DNA of 64,000 nt, taken from the NCBI RefSeq assembly GCF_003989795.1, contig NZ_RZHG01000008.1:62001-126000 (forward strand). Reading direction: 5' to 3'. The translations under genes were made by a program, and so were the position numbers. Below are positions 7,653 to 17,669 of the stretch, in pieces; the first letter of the stretch is position 1; the number at the start of each line of letters is the position of its first letter. The stretch comes from Vreelandella andesensis. GTDB lineage: Bacteria; Pseudomonadota; Gammaproteobacteria; Pseudomonadales; Halomonadaceae. The notes under the pieces are model-generated. The model saw only the letters and a program-made list of their open reading frames with translations. It ran no database searches and was not told where the DNA came from.

Positions 7653-9137
7653 ATGGCGGCTGCCGGCACTCACTACCCGTGGTACAAAAAAGAAGATACC
7701 GACGCGTTTTTCGCGTTGTTTCAAAACAATATTGCCAACTTTGTCATTATCGCAATCACCATGCTTGGTATGGGGTTCCCCACCTCCATTGTCTACGGGC
7801 AGGTGTTACCTGGTGCTGCGGTGGCTGTTATGGCAGGCAACTTTTATTACGCATGGAGTGCTGCAAGGCTCGCGCGGAAAGAAAACCGCAGTGATGTCAC
7901 CGCACTCTCCTACGGCATTTCTACCCCAGTTATGTTCGTATTTCTATTCGGCGTATTGCTTCCCGCCAAGCAGTTGACCGGTGATGCAGAATTAGCCTGG
8001 AAAGTTGCTGTGGCCGCCTGCTTTATCAGCGGTGCGATTGAAGCATTGATTAGTGTTATTGGTCGCTGGGTTCAGTATCACCTTCCACGCGCCGCAATGC
8101 TCGGTGCCGTTGCGGGCGTAGCGCTGACCTTTATTGCCGGTGAAATGTTGTTTAAAACCTTAGAAATGCCGGTGGTAGGCCTCCTAGTATTAGGCATCAT
8201 CATTGTTGGCTTAGTCGCACGCGTCAGCATGCCATTTAAGCTCCCGACATCGCTGTTTGCCATTGTGATTGGTACTGCTATGGCTTATTTGATTGGCGAT
8301 GCGGGCAGCGAGCGCTTTAGCGATGCATTTACGCATCTAGGGTTCTATCCTTTGCTACCTAATTTGGCATGGTATGAAGGGCTCGGCTTACTATTTACCG
8401 GCATGTTGGCTGTGCTTACCGTGGTGCTTCCCATCACACTGTATAACGCCATTGAAACAATGAACAACGTCGAAGCGATGGAAGCCGCTGGCGATAAGTA
8501 CGATGTACGCGAATGCCAAGCAGTGGATGGGGCAGGCACCATGATCGGCGCCCTGTTTGGCGGCGTATTTCCAACAACGGTCTATATCGCAACAGTAGGC
8601 GCGAAATGGATGGGCGCAGGTAGAGGCTACAGCATTCTAAACGGGGCGGTTTATGCGCTCGCCACTATGTTTGGTCTGATCGCTGCCTTAGCGGCTATTA
8701 TTCCGGTATCGGTAGTAGCCCCTATCTTGGTATTTGTCGGCATGTCGATGATTGCCACTGCGTTTCAAGCAAACGACACCCGCTACTATCCGGCCATTGC
8801 GCTGGCGATGCTACCCTACTTCGCCAACTATGTGATGACGCGCTTCAACCGAGGCGCCGGTGATGTCGTCAGCGATATTTCCAGTGCCATTGTTGTCATG
8901 GGGCAAGGTGCGATGTTTATGGCCATTTTTCTAGGCGCAATGACCGTGTCGGTGATCGATCATCAGTTCCGGCGGGCAGCCGCGTTTGCCGCTATCGCCG
9001 CAGGCTTCTCTTTCGTGGGACTGATGCACGCTCCTAAGCTCGCCTTAAACGCAGCGCCTGAATTTGTCATGGGCTATTTGGGCATGGCGCTACTGTTTAT
9101 GTATTTCTCCTTCCAGGAAGCCCCAAAGAAACATTAA
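7653..9137 (+). CDS. NCS2-type nucleobase (xanthine/uracil-like) permease
   Basis: Polytopic inner-membrane protein of 494 residues with about 12-14 hydrophobic segments. ALSYGISTPVMF (near res. 85), NAIETMNNVEAMEAAG and VDGAGTMIGALFGGVFPTTVY (mid-protein) fit the half-helix substrate region of the nucleobase-cation symporter 2 superfamily. A typical QNxG uracil signature is absent, so the substrate is not assigned; purines are a reasonable guess from the AzgA-like character. CTAAGAGG precedes the ATG. It is convergent with the MATE gene, with only 6 bp between stops. Confidence 0.78.
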   Translation: MAAAGTHYPWYKKEDTDAFFALFQNNIANFVIIAITMLGMGFPTSIVYGQVLPGAAVAVMAGNFYYAWSAARLARKENRSDVTALSYGISTPVMFVFLFGVLLPAKQLTGDAELAWKVAVAACFISGAIEALISVIGRWVQYHLPRAAMLGAVAGVALTFIAGEMLFKTLEMPVVGLLVLGIIIVGLVARVSMPFKLPTSLFAIVIGTAMAYLIGDAGSERFSDAFTHLGFYPLLPNLAWYEGLGLLFTGMLAVLTVVLPITLYNAIETMNNVEAMEAAGDKYDVRECQAVDGAGTMIGALFGGVFPTTVYIATVGAKWMGAGRGYSILNGAVYALATMFGLIAALAAIIPVSVVAPILVFVGMSMIATAFQANDTRYYPAIALAMLPYFANYVMTRFNRGAGDVVSDISSAIVVMGQGAMFMAIFLGAMTVSVIDHQFRRAAAFAAIAAGFSFVGLMHAPKLALNAAPEFVMGYLGMALLFMYFSFQEAPKKH

Positions 9138-9143
9138 GCTGCA

Positions 9144-10493
9144 TTACTTACTAAACCCCGCCTGCCGATGTGGGCGGGACAAAATGCGCCTAAGCACTAC
9201 CCATGCAAAAATGCCCGCCAACACGTTACCCACGGCTGCGCCAGCGGCTAAACCCGTCCAGCCAAATAGATGCGCTCCCAACCACAAGCAAGGTAGATAA
9301 CAAATAAACAATCGCGCACTCGAAAGCAGCATAGCCCTTAGGGGCCAGCCAAGCGCGTTACCTGCAGAAACCACCAGCATACAGACACCCAGCGCGGCAT
9401 AACTAGGCAACAAAAAACGAATAAGAAGTGCAAGTTCACTTTGCACCTCCTGGTTCCCGGCCAACGCCATGGCTACCCACGGTGAAGCCAGTGCCAGCAA
9501 CACACCCAAACTGAGCTGCCATATCACCGCGACGCTTACTGCCAAGCGCACTAACTGCTGAATCTGCCCCCAGTCACCTGCACCATAGCAACGTCCAAGC
9601 CATGGTGGCAGTGACATCGTCAACGCCAATATCACCATCAATGATAGTGTTTCAAGACGGCTGGCAAGCCCCCATGCCGCGACTTGGGTGTCCCCCAAAC
9701 CAGCAACAGCCGTAATTGCTAGCATCGCGGCCAATGGCGGCATCAATTGGCTAACCATCGCGGGAGCGGCAATACCAGCAAAAGGCCGCCATGAGCGTCC
9801 GGCTTCTTGCCAAATTGCGGTATTCGTCGTCCATTGTCGACGCGTTAGTTTAATACTGCTGAATAAAAGCCCGACCGAAAAAGCAATGGCGGTCGCCCAC
9901 GCCGCGCCGGGCAGCCCCCACCCTTGCCAAGAACCAACACCAAAAATAAACAGCGGGTCCAAGCCTAAGTTGATAAGGCTGCTGAGCACCATCATCTTGC
10001 CTGGCAACCGTGTATCGCCGTGGGCGCGAAACACGCTATAGATAAAATAGAGCAGCGCGCCGAGCCAAGCTGACAATAGCTGAGGCCCCCAATAGGCGCG
10101 AATATAGACCAACGCATTATCATCGGCGCCTATTAGGCTAAATATTGGCACTTGAAGAAACCAAAGTGCTACTACCAACACACCAATAACAAGCCCACCA
10201 GCAATCAGCACCAAGCTGCTTAGCCGCTTTGCTCTAACGTCCTCTCCAGCCCCTAACGCGCGTGAAATGAGCGCCGCAATCGCGATCCCCATTCCCACCT
10301 GAATGCCAATAATTAGAAATGACAAAGGAAAAGTGAATGATTGGGCGGCCAAGGGCGCTGTTCCCAAACGGGCTATAAAAGCACTATCTACAAGCTGAAA
10401 ACCCAATAACGCCAGCACCCCAATGGCCATTGGCCACGTTTGACGCCATAAGGTTATTGCCAACTCGCGTTGCTGCATAACGACTACTGCCAA
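9144..10493 (-). CDS. MATE family multidrug/Na+ (H+) antiporter
   Basis: 449-residue membrane protein with 12 predicted TM segments and the two-fold MatE repeat (about res. 15-235 and 240-440), close to NorM/DinF proteins. These export cationic drugs or metabolites in exchange for Na+ or H+. The likely start is TTG (10493), with GAGAGG 6 nt upstream. An internal ATG (10478) has no well-placed SD. The substrate cannot be predicted from sequence. Confidence 0.88.
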   Translation of the reverse strand: MAVVVMQQRELAITLWRQTWPMAIGVLALLGFQLVDSAFIARLGTAPLAAQSFTFPLSFLIIGIQVGMGIAIAALISRALGAGEDVRAKRLSSLVLIAGGLVIGVLVVALWFLQVPIFSLIGADDNALVYIRAYWGPQLLSAWLGALLYFIYSVFRAHGDTRLPGKMMVLSSLINLGLDPLFIFGVGSWQGWGLPGAAWATAIAFSVGLLFSSIKLTRRQWTTNTAIWQEAGRSWRPFAGIAAPAMVSQLMPPLAAMLAITAVAGLGDTQVAAWGLASRLETLSLMVILALTMSLPPWLGRCYGAGDWGQIQQLVRLAVSVAVIWQLSLGVLLALASPWVAMALAGNQEVQSELALLIRFLLPSYAALGVCMLVVSAGNALGWPLRAMLLSSARLFICYLPCLWLGAHLFGWTGLAAGAAVGNVLAGIFAWVVLRRILSRPHRQAGFSK

Positions 10494-10593
10494 AGAAAAC
10501 CTCTCAGAAAAAGTGTGTAGCGCTACACGCTACGTCATTAAGGAAACCTTCTATTCGACTAGATGGGTGCAGCCTGCAATAAGTCCCAACGCA

Positions 10594-10629
10594 AAAGCGC
10601 CATCACCCGTGAAAAGATGATGGCGCTTT
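10594..10629 (-). terminator. Rho-independent terminator after yceI
   Basis: A 12-bp perfect stem, AAAGCGCCATCA (10594-10605) with TGATGGCGCTTT (10618-10629), ends in a short T-run when read on the minus strand. It lies 15 bases past the yceI stop. Confidence 0.8.
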
Positions 10630-10644
10630 CCTGAATGCGCTAGT

Positions 10645-11229
10645 TTACTGACGAATGCCTTCAAACGTCACGTAAAGCTCCAGCTCATGCATGGATTCTG
10701 GGAAATCACTCATATCGATACCGAAGTCACCCAGCGTCAGCATAGCACTACCTTCAAAGCCTGCACGGTAGTTGCCCCAGGGGTCGTCGCCTTCGCCCAT
10801 TAAAGTAACAGGCATTTCAATTTCTTGTGTCTCACCGTGAAGCGTTAACTCGCCGGTTACGACACCTTGATTATCACCAGTTGGTTCAAAACCCGTTGAA
10901 GTAAACGTTGCCGTAGGATACTCGCTGGCATCAAGAAAGTCGCTGCTCAAGAAGTGACGATCCCGCTCGGCATGGTTTGTGTTCAGGCTACTCACCTGCA
11001 CTTCCATTTCGACAGAAGAGGCTTCTAAATCTTCTGGGTCATAAGAGAATTGACCATCAAATTCTTCGAAAGCACCTAAAATATAAGAGAAACCAAGGTG
11101 ACTAATTTTAAATTGAACAAAGGAATGCTGACCTTCAATATCAATTTGATAGTCTGCTGCTTGCGCTTGGCTGAACGTTACTAGCGAAGCGGCGGCGATT
11201 GCAGTAGCAAAAGCGGTTTTCTTTAACAT
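10645..11229 (-). CDS. yceI: YceI family periplasmic lipid-binding protein
   Basis: Secreted lipocalin-like beta-barrel of the YceI family, whose known members bind polyisoprenoids. A Sec signal peptide covers res. 1-24 (MLKKTAFATAIAAASLVTFS then QAQA), and the mature protein starts about ADYQID. The family pattern follows: HSFVQFKISHLGFSYILGAF, then FLDASEYPTATFTST and LTLHGETQEI. The length (194) is normal. It lies 70 nt downstream of a cytochrome b561 gene on the same strand, the arrangement of E. coli yceJ-yceI. Confidence 0.92.
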   Translation of the reverse strand: MLKKTAFATAIAAASLVTFSQAQAADYQIDIEGQHSFVQFKISHLGFSYILGAFEEFDGQFSYDPEDLEASSVEMEVQVSSLNTNHAERDRHFLSSDFLDASEYPTATFTSTGFEPTGDNQGVVTGELTLHGETQEIEMPVTLMGEGDDPWGNYRAGFEGSAMLTLGDFGIDMSDFPESMHELELYVTFEGIRQ

Positions 11230-11299
11230 CGTGGAAATCTCCTTTCTTTTCCTAAAAACACTGCGATTAAACTACCTACGCAGTGGACAAAAAATTCCG

Positions 11300-11869
11300 T
11301 TATCGCTTTTGGCTATGAGCAGGATTAACCATTCGCACGAGCGTTGAATGACGATCCCACCAATGATGCTTCATCGCGGCTAGGGCGTGCCCAGCGGCCA
11401 ATACGATAAGTGTCAAAGCACTATACCAGTGAACATCGCCCGCTAGACTGGCTTGGTTGGGAAGCCCGTGCAGCAGCGCAGGCACTTCAAACCAACCGAA
11501 TACGCTAATACCGCGCCCGTTGGCGGTAGAAATCAAATAGCCACTCACAAGAACCAACAACAACAAAACATAAAACATTAAATGGCCAGCATGGGCGGCT
11601 AAACGTTCAAAGCGACTCCCTTGCGCATCGGGGGTCGGCTGAATAAGCCGCCATCCTAAACGAGCAAAGGTAACAATTAACAGCAAGATACCTATGGATC
11701 GATGCACCCATGGCGCTTGGTTATACCAAGTATCGTAGTAGCCAAGATCTGTCATCCACCAGCCTAAAACAAACAGCCCAACAATCGTTAGTGCACTTAA
11801 CCAGTGAAGCGCGATACTAATGACTCCCCAACCACTCCGAGTGTTCCGCCACATCCTTGATTTCCTCAT
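11300..11869 (-). CDS. Cytochrome b561 family di-heme membrane protein (YceJ-like)
   Basis: Four-helix inner-membrane cytochrome b that may pass electrons between quinol and a periplasmic partner. The 189 residues carry well-placed histidines in the TM helices: His22 (ALHWL), His56 (WVHRSIG), His96 (AGHLMFY), His147 (DVHWY) and His161 (AGHALAAMKHH). These are the candidate b-heme ligands. Its position directly upstream of yceI matches E. coli yceJ-yceI, pointing to a shared, still undefined envelope redox role. Confidence 0.88.
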   Translation of the reverse strand: MRKSRMWRNTRSGWGVISIALHWLSALTIVGLFVLGWWMTDLGYYDTWYNQAPWVHRSIGILLLIVTFARLGWRLIQPTPDAQGSRFERLAAHAGHLMFYVLLLLVLVSGYLISTANGRGISVFGWFEVPALLHGLPNQASLAGDVHWYSALTLIVLAAGHALAAMKHHWWDRHSTLVRMVNPAHSQKR

Positions 11870-12024
11870 TCTTTACGGCGATAGAACATGTCTACCGTAA
11901 GCAATCTTCCTATAGAGCATACCGCCTAAATGATCGAAACACCGCTGAAAAAAGCAGGACACACCATTCGTAATAATCGTTTGTGGTAGGAGTTTCGTTA
12001 GATCACCGCCATCCAAACAGGCAA

Positions 12025-12052
12025 CAAAAAACCGGCCACGGATGGCCGGCTT
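12025..12052 (-). terminator. Rho-independent terminator after metZ
   Basis: GCCGGCCA and TGGCCGGT (12043-12050 and 12031-12038, read on the minus strand) form an 8-bp stem with a tetraloop, followed by five T. It is 22 bases past the metZ stop. Confidence 0.88.
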
Positions 12053-12073
12053 GTCAAATGACAGCTTAATCGT

Positions 12074-13273
12074 TCAGCTAGCCGCCAAAGTATCTAACCC
12101 ACAGGCAAGATCGCGCTGAATATCAGCTTGGCTTTCCAGTCCTACCGCGACGCGGATTAACCCTGGTGTTATGCCCGCGGCTTCTTTCTGCGCATCCGAA
12201 AGACGCCCATGCGTTGTGGTGGCAGGATGGGTAATCGTAGTTTTAACATCCCCTAAGTTACCCGTAATAGACAACATCTTGGTGGCATCAATCACCTGCC
12301 AAGCGCCCGTTTGGCCACCTTTCACTTCGAAGCCTAGCACGGCACCAAACCCTTGTTGCTGATGCTTGGCAAGCGCATGCTGCGGGTGCGTTTCCAGGCC
12401 ACTATAGTACACTTTATTAACAGCTGGATGCTGATCTAGCCAACGTGCTAAGGTCAGCGCATTTTCGCAATGGGCTTTCATACGCAGCGATAAGGTTTCA
12501 AGACCCTTGGTAAAAATCCACGCATTGAAAGGGCTAAGGCAAGGCCCACAGGTGCGCACCACCCCAAACACTTCTTCTAACACATCGTGTTTACCAACAA
12601 CTGCTCCGCCAACAGCACGTCCCTGGCCATCCAAATACTTCGTTGCGGAATGGATGACCAAATCGGCCCCTAGTGCAATTGGCCGCTGAAGCGCGGGTGT
12701 TAAAAAGCAGTTATCAATCGCTAAAAATGCGCCGCTCCGTTTAGCCAGTTCGGCTAATGCTGGAATATCGGCAACTTCCGATAATGGGTTGGAAGGCGTC
12801 TCCGCAAACAGCAGTTTAGTGTTTGGGCCGATAGCCTGTTCCCAGGCAGAAACATTAGACAACTCGACATAGCGAGTCGTGATGCCAAATTTGCCCAAGT
12901 ACTTGTCAAACAAACTAACGGTAGAACCAAATAGCGAGCGTGATGCAACGATTTCATCGCCAGCACTTAACAGCCCCAATGCCGTCGACAAAATAGCCGA
13001 CATACCCGAACTCGTCGCCACACACCGTTCGCCACCTTCAAGCGCCGCCAAACGTCGCTCGAATGTATGAACGGTGGGGTTAGTAAAGCGCGAGTAGACA
13101 TTGCCCGGCTCTTGTCCCCCAAACTTGCGTGCGGCCTCAGCCGCGCTTTCGTAAACAAAGCTTGAGGTGGGAAAAATGGGCTCGGCGTGCTCTTGCTCAA
13201 ACGTACGGTGATGGCCCGCGCGAATAGCAAGGGTCTCTAACGACCACTCATCCTGGTGACTATCATCATGCAT
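12074..13273 (-). CDS. metZ: O-succinylhomoserine sulfhydrylase
   Basis: PLP enzyme making homocysteine directly from O-succinylhomoserine and sulfide, in place of the MetB/MetC route. ATG at 13273 is preferred over an in-frame start nine codons earlier because AAGGT lies 8 nt before it; this gives 399 residues. Landmarks: YSRFTNPT, SSGMSAI, DNCFLTP and the PLP lysine (Lys212) in HSATKYLDGQG. In Pseudomonas metZ also directly follows purF, as here (34-61 bp gap). Assignment to OSHS over other gamma-family enzymes rests on this synteny and overall similarity. Confidence 0.92.
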   Translation of the reverse strand: MHDDSHQDEWSLETLAIRAGHHRTFEQEHAEPIFPTSSFVYESAAEAARKFGGQEPGNVYSRFTNPTVHTFERRLAALEGGERCVATSSGMSAILSTALGLLSAGDEIVASRSLFGSTVSLFDKYLGKFGITTRYVELSNVSAWEQAIGPNTKLLFAETPSNPLSEVADIPALAELAKRSGAFLAIDNCFLTPALQRPIALGADLVIHSATKYLDGQGRAVGGAVVGKHDVLEEVFGVVRTCGPCLSPFNAWIFTKGLETLSLRMKAHCENALTLARWLDQHPAVNKVYYSGLETHPQHALAKHQQQGFGAVLGFEVKGGQTGAWQVIDATKMLSITGNLGDVKTTITHPATTTHGRLSDAQKEAAGITPGLIRVAVGLESQADIQRDLACGLDTLAAS

Positions 13274-13334
13274 GGCTGAGCACCTTGTTGAAAACGTCAA
13301 TATAAATCGTAATACAAGCCGTCAATACGCGGCG

Positions 13335-14858
13335 CTAGTCATCAAGATCGTCATCATCCTGGTTATGCATATCGACTAACGCATGGTCGCCCGCACTTTG
13401 GTCTTTCGCCGCGTCATTTCGGCTTGCTTCAAGTACCGCCAAATAGGCATCGTCAATATCACCAGTCACGTAGTTGCCGTCGAATACAGAGCAATCAAAC
13501 TCTTCCATTTCAGGGTTCACATCACGGCAAGCCGCTTTCAAATCTTCTATATCTTGATAGAAAATTCGATCCGCACCAATCAGTTGACCAACCTCTTCTT
13601 CTGTGCGGCCGTGGGCGATCAGCTCAGTCGCCGCTGGCATATCAATGCCATAAACATTGGGGTAACGAACGGGCGGCGCTGCAGAAGCAAAATACACTTT
13701 ACGAGCACCCGCATCGCGAGCCATCTGAATAATCTGCTTACAGGTGGTTCCGCGGACAATCGAATCATCCACCAGCAGTACATTCTTACCTTTGAACTCA
13801 ACATCAATGGCGTTCAATTTTTGACGCACCGATTTTTTACGTTGCGTCTGGCCCGGCATAATAAACGTGCGGCCTATATAGCGATTTTTCATAAACCCTT
13901 CGCGATAGGTCACACCCAAATGCTGCGCCATCTCAAGAGCAGAGGTACGTGACGTATCGGGGATAGGAATAACAACATCAATATCGTGATCAGGCCACTC
14001 ATTAAGAATGCGGTCACCAAGCTTGCGCCCCATTTGCATGCGCGTGCCATACACATAGGCACCATCGAGAATAGAATCAGGGCGAGCCAAGTAGACGTGC
14101 TCGAAAATGCATGAGCGCAGCACAGGTCGATCGGCACACACCTGGGTATGAATCTGCCCCTGCATATCAACAAAAATTGCTTCGCCTGGTGAAAGATCGC
14201 GCTCCAGCTCAAAGCCACCTACATCTAGCGCAACGGATTCCGAGGCAATCATCACATCCTGGCCCTCGTCGCCTTGGCGAGTACCAAAAACAACAGGACG
14301 AATACCATGCGGGTCTCGAAAAGCTACCATACCAAAACCGTTAATGATCGCGACCGCCGCGTAGCCGCCTTTGCAGCGCCGGTGCACTCTACGAACGGCG
14401 TCAAAAATATCCTCGGCTTCCAGGTGAAGGCCCTGCTTACCCAGCTCGTGGGCAAATACGTTTAGCAGCACTTCAGAGTCAGAACTGGTGTTGATGTGAC
14501 GAAGGTCCGTCGAGAAAAGCTCTTGCTTTAACTGCTCGGAATTCGTCAGGTTACCATTGTGAGCAAGCGCAATACCGTAGGGCGAGTTGACATAAAACGG
14601 CTGAGACTCAGCTTCACTAGAAGAACCTGCGGTTGGATAACGTACGTGACCAATGCCAAGGTTACCTTTTAGGCGAGCCATGTGGCGGGTATGAAATACA
14701 TCACGAACCAGCCCGTTACTCTTGCGCAGTAGGAAGCGTCCCTCGCTCCAAGTCATCATGCCGGCAGCGTCCTGGCCCCGATGCTGAAGTACGGTCAGAG
14801 CATCATAGATTCCCTGATTTACCGCCTGCTTGGCCAGAAGGCCCACTATACCGCACAT
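13335..14858 (-). CDS. purF: Amidophosphoribosyltransferase
   Basis: Commits PRPP to purine synthesis by replacing pyrophosphate with glutamine-derived ammonia. MCGIVGLL fixes the start because Cys2 is the glutaminase nucleophile exposed by Met removal. An N-terminal Ntn glutaminase domain covers about res. 2-235. The PRT domain carries the PRPP loop [13 protein letters not shown] (res. 360-372). The 507 residues match E. coli PurF (505), and the last ~20 are acidic and variable. The order cvpA-purF-metZ is conserved in Pseudomonas. Confidence 0.97.
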   Translation of the reverse strand: MCGIVGLLAKQAVNQGIYDALTVLQHRGQDAAGMMTWSEGRFLLRKSNGLVRDVFHTRHMARLKGNLGIGHVRYPTAGSSSEAESQPFYVNSPYGIALAHNGNLTNSEQLKQELFSTDLRHINTSSDSEVLLNVFAHELGKQGLHLEAEDIFDAVRRVHRRCKGGYAAVAIINGFGMVAFRDPHGIRPVVFGTRQGDEGQDVMIASESVALDVGGFELERDLSPGEAIFVDMQGQIHTQVCADRPVLRSCIFEHVYLARPDSILDGAYVYGTRMQMGRKLGDRILNEWPDHDIDVVIPIPDTSRTSALEMAQHLGVTYREGFMKNRYIGRTFIMPGQTQRKKSVRQKLNAIDVEFKGKNVLLVDDSIVRGTTCKQIIQMARDAGARKVYFASAAPPVRYPNVYGIDMPAATELIAHGRTEEEVGQLIGADRIFYQDIEDLKAACRDVNPEMEEFDCSVFDGNYVTGDIDDAYLAVLEASRNDAAKDQSAGDHALVDMHNQDDDDLDD

Positions 14859-15032
14859 TCAAGTTACCTCGCTTTAGTGCCATGGTTTACCGCAGCAAAC
14901 CCGTACGTTCATCAAAAAAAAGTGAGCCACTCTCTATTTCTTGCCAGCAAGAGCGGGCAGTAGTAGAAAGCGGCTAACCATATTGTTAACTAAACATCAC
15001 GTAGCGCTGAGCCAACCTGAGCAGCACGCTGC

Positions 15033-15623
15033 TCACTGACCACCATTTTCAGATGTTCGCGTAAAAGGCTGTGGAACCGGCTCTTGTTGAGCGCGGAAAT
15101 CTGGTAGCGATATGTCGCGAAGCGAATCAGGCGCTTGCGGCAGCTCGCGCTCCCACTGATCTAGCTGGCTTACCGCCCAATCGCGCAGCTCAATAAATGT
15201 TGGCCGTAGCTGGGCTCCCTGCCAAGCCTGTAGCTCAGCTAGGGGCGTTAGCGTGATAAGAACAGTTGCCACCAATAAAATAACGGCGCCGCGAGCAAGC
15301 CCAAAAGCTGCGCCGGCAAAGCGATTAAGCAAGCCCATACCAACCCACTCTACCGCTGCGTGTACGAGGCGAATGACAATCCCGCAAAGTAAAATGACAG
15401 CAAAAATCACTAAAATAAATGCCAACACTAAACGCGCATCGAAACTGTCGATGACCCCGCTCATTAGATCCGCCACCGGCTCTGCCAGTACGCGCGCCAC
15501 CATCAACGCGACTACCCACGCCGCCAGACCCAGTGCTTCCCTGACAAACCCACGCGTAAAACCCGCTAGCATGGAAAGTGCTAGCACCGCCAGGAACAAC
15601 GCATCTATCCAAGTAAGCGCCAT
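15033..15623 (-). CDS. cvpA: CvpA family inner-membrane protein
   Basis: 196-residue polytopic protein with four or five hydrophobic segments in res. 1-125 (first about 3-22, then 27-47, 60-90, 100-125) and a polar cytoplasmic tail. E. coli CvpA is needed for colicin V production and envelope robustness; its molecular role is unsettled. It lies 3 nt after the SPOR gene and 174 nt before purF on the same strand, the classical dedD-cvpA-purF order. Confidence 0.92.
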   Translation of the reverse strand: MALTWIDALFLAVLALSMLAGFTRGFVREALGLAAWVVALMVARVLAEPVADLMSGVIDSFDARLVLAFILVIFAVILLCGIVIRLVHAAVEWVGMGLLNRFAGAAFGLARGAVILLVATVLITLTPLAELQAWQGAQLRPTFIELRDWAVSQLDQWERELPQAPDSLRDISLPDFRAQQEPVPQPFTRTSENGGQ

Positions 15624-15626
15624 AGA

Positions 15627-16265
15627 TTAATCTCTTACCCGCACTAACAGACCCTGAACATTAACACGTTGCTTAATAATCGCCATCGCAGACTCGCCGT
15701 CTTCAGACGTCGCATAAGGGCCAACATAAACAGAGGTAAGGTTGTTGTCACGTTCGCGTAGATAAGTGCTAAATCCTGCTTGGGTTAGCCGATCACTTAA
15801 TCGTTGAGCGTTACCCGCTTCACCAAAGCTTCCCACTTGAACGGCCCACTCGCCTTGCGAAGAAGACGCAGGCGTAGAGGCATTCGACGATGCATTAGAA
15901 GAACTGTTACGGTTATTGGCAGCCATGAACTCAGCGATCGGATCATTTACTTCACCGCTCTGAGCATTTGAACTACTGACTTGATCTGTTTGCGGCTGTC
16001 TCGGATTGGCGTCAATTGGCACACTATTAATCGAACCATTTCCTGTACCCGCTTCACTCGAAGATGAGGATGTGGCGATAGATGGCGGCATTTCGGGAAT
16101 CGGGACATCCTGGCGCGTTGCATCGACGGGCTGTTCTATAACAAACGTTGGCTGAGGGCGCTCTTCTCGGGGAGCAGGATCACTCATTAACCACGGCACG
16201 AAAATCGCCAGCAGCGCGAGTAGAATGACAATACCACTGATGCGTTCCGTTTTTCCGTATTTCAT
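15627..16265 (-). CDS. dedD: SPOR-domain inner-membrane protein (DedD-like)
   Basis: Bitopic protein whose C-terminal SPOR domain binds denuded septal peptidoglycan. The start at ATG 16265 is preferred (GGAG 6 nt upstream), giving 212 residues instead of the longer open frame. A TM (about res. 10-27) is followed by a Pro/Ser/Asn-rich periplasmic linker (res. 30-137). The SPOR domain (res. 138-212) starts with EWAVQVGSFGEAGNAQRL and includes VYVGPYAT. The position folC-dedD-cvpA-purF is conserved in gammaproteobacteria. The linker is low-complexity, with an Asn/Ser run. Confidence 0.9.
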   Translation of the reverse strand: MKYGKTERISGIVILLALLAIFVPWLMSDPAPREERPQPTFVIEQPVDATRQDVPIPEMPPSIATSSSSSEAGTGNGSINSVPIDANPRQPQTDQVSSSNAQSGEVNDPIAEFMAANNRNSSSNASSNASTPASSSQGEWAVQVGSFGEAGNAQRLSDRLTQAGFSTYLRERDNNLTSVYVGPYATSEDGESAMAIIKQRVNVQGLLVRVRD

Positions 16266-16307
16266 ATCCCTCTCCATCAAGCTTAGCGAGCACAACGGTT
16301 AGGCCGA

Positions 16308-17669
16308 TTAAGCTTGCGGCAGTGTCATTTCCAACAGGGCCGCAACTGTATAAAACGAGCCGGTTACTAATACTCGATCGGTCGGTGCCAGCTGTTCAGC
16401 CATTGTTTGCACACCGGCCTCTGGGGAACTGGCGCAATGATGCACATGCCCACCGAGAGACGTAATACGAGACGCTAGCTCGGCTGCTGACCGACCACGC
16501 TCACCCTCCAGTGTCACGCACACCCAATCAGTAATGCGTGGTAACAAAGCGCTAATAACACCATCAGCATCTTTGTCGTTTAACATGCCGATTAATGCCC
16601 ACTGCCGACCACCCTCAGGCACACATGGGAGTCGCTTGGCCACATAAGCGGCTGCGTGTGGGTTATGCCCGACATCCAAGCACCACTGACCGATCCACTG
16701 CATACGCCCTGGCACGAGCACCTTGTTTAAAGCACGACGGCAGGCATCTTCATTTACCGCCATCCCGCTAAGTATCAGAGCCTGGAGGGCTGCTGCCGCA
16801 TTATCAATCGGCAAGCCGGGATCAGGAAGATTTGTCAAAGAAATAACGTCAGCTTGACAGGTCAGCCCGCTCCAATTCCATTCAGGCTGAGTATTACCGC
16901 ATAAAGGGTTGGCAGCGTCATCAGCAACAGAATGGCTAAACGCTTCACCAAGGCAGTAAACGGGTGCGTTAATTGCATTAGCAGACTCTGCTACGCTGAC
17001 AGGCAGACATCGACTGCCAAGCACCGCGGGCTTTCCCGCACGAAAGACACCCGCTTTCTCTCGACCAATTTGCATAATATCAGTTCCGAGAAAGTTGGCG
17101 TGGTCCTGAGCGATGGTGGTGACGATAGCAACGTCCGCATCAATGATATTAACGGCATCTAACCGCCCACCAAGACCAACTTCGAGCAGCGCTAGGTCAA
17201 GGTTTTCCTGCGCTAGGCACCAAAGGGCGCACAGCGTTCCTGCTTCGAAATAGGTTAAACTAACAACAGGTAATTGTAGCCGCGCGTCCTCTACACGAGA
17301 AAAGCCCGTTACTAGCTGCTGGTCGTCGGCATCATCACCATTGATAGTGACACGTTCGTTGTAGCGCACTAAGTGGGGTGAAGTATAAGTACCCACACGC
17401 AAACCGTGAGCCCGCGCGACAGCATCCATCATGGCAAGAGTGGACCCCTTGCCATTGGTACCTGCCACCGTAATGACCTGCGTTGCAATCGGGCGGTTTA
17501 GCAACCCCATGCGCTTAGCGACTTCTGAAACTCGCTCAAGCCTCATATCAATCCCTACAGGGTGCAGGGTTTCAAGATGGTGCAACCATTCGGCTAAAGA
17601 CCTGGGTGCCGAAGACCTGGGTGCCGAAGACCTAGAGGCCGGAGATTTAGGGGCTGAAGACTTAGACAT
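16308..17669 (-). CDS. folC: Bifunctional folylpolyglutamate/dihydrofolate synthase
   Basis: Adds glutamate to dihydropteroate and later glutamates to folates. The Mur-ligase-fold P-loop [10 protein letters not shown] (res. 68-77) is intact, followed by [15 protein letters not shown] and the [11 protein letters not shown] block. The start is uncertain: ATG at 17669 (453 residues) or 17684, neither with a good SD. Both overlap the end of accD by a few codons and so are probably translationally coupled. Residues about 4-24 are pentapeptide repeats (SAPKS, SAPRS) made by a 15-bp tandem array and not part of the conserved fold. Confidence 0.93.
   Translation of the reverse strand: MSKSSAPKSPASRSSAPRSSAPRSLAEWLHHLETLHPVGIDMRLERVSEVAKRMGLLNRPIATQVITVAGTNGKGSTLAMMDAVARAHGLRVGTYTSPHLVRYNERVTINGDDADDQQLVTGFSRVEDARLQLPVVSLTYFEAGTLCALWCLAQENLDLALLEVGLGGRLDAVNIIDADVAIVTTIAQDHANFLGTDIMQIGREKAGVFRAGKPAVLGSRCLPVSVAESANAINAPVYCLGEAFSHSVADDAANPLCGNTQPEWNWSGLTCQADVISLTNLPDPGLPIDNAAAALQALILSGMAVNEDACRRALNKVLVPGRMQWIGQWCLDVGHNPHAAAYVAKRLPCVPEGGRQWALIGMLNDKDADGVISALLPRITDWVCVTLEGERGRSAAELASRITSLGGHVHHCASSPEAGVQTMAEQLAPTDRVLVTGSFYTVAALLEMTLPQA
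17593..17667. repeat. 15-bp tandem repeat array at the folC 5' end (5 units)
   Basis: Five units of 15 bp begin at 17593, 17608, 17623, 17638 and 17653 (consensus GCCGAAGACCTGGGT on the plus strand). On the coding strand they give Ser/Ala/Pro/Arg pentapeptides at the FolC N-terminus. Because the unit is a multiple of three, copy-number change would alter protein length without a frameshift. The array ends three bases into the accD stop region. Confidence 0.85.

Noticed and set aside
9157..9178. GC-rich inverted repeat CCCGCC/GGCGGG between NCS2 and MATE genes
   Set aside because: It lies within the MATE coding end and has no T-tract, so it is not called a terminator.
13383..13952. 189-codon plus-strand open frame
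   Set aside because: Antisense to the purF PRT domain, which is certain.
15017..15032. GAGCAG-CACG-CTGCTC hairpin after cvpA
   Set aside because: Short stem with no T-run, so a terminator role is not supported.
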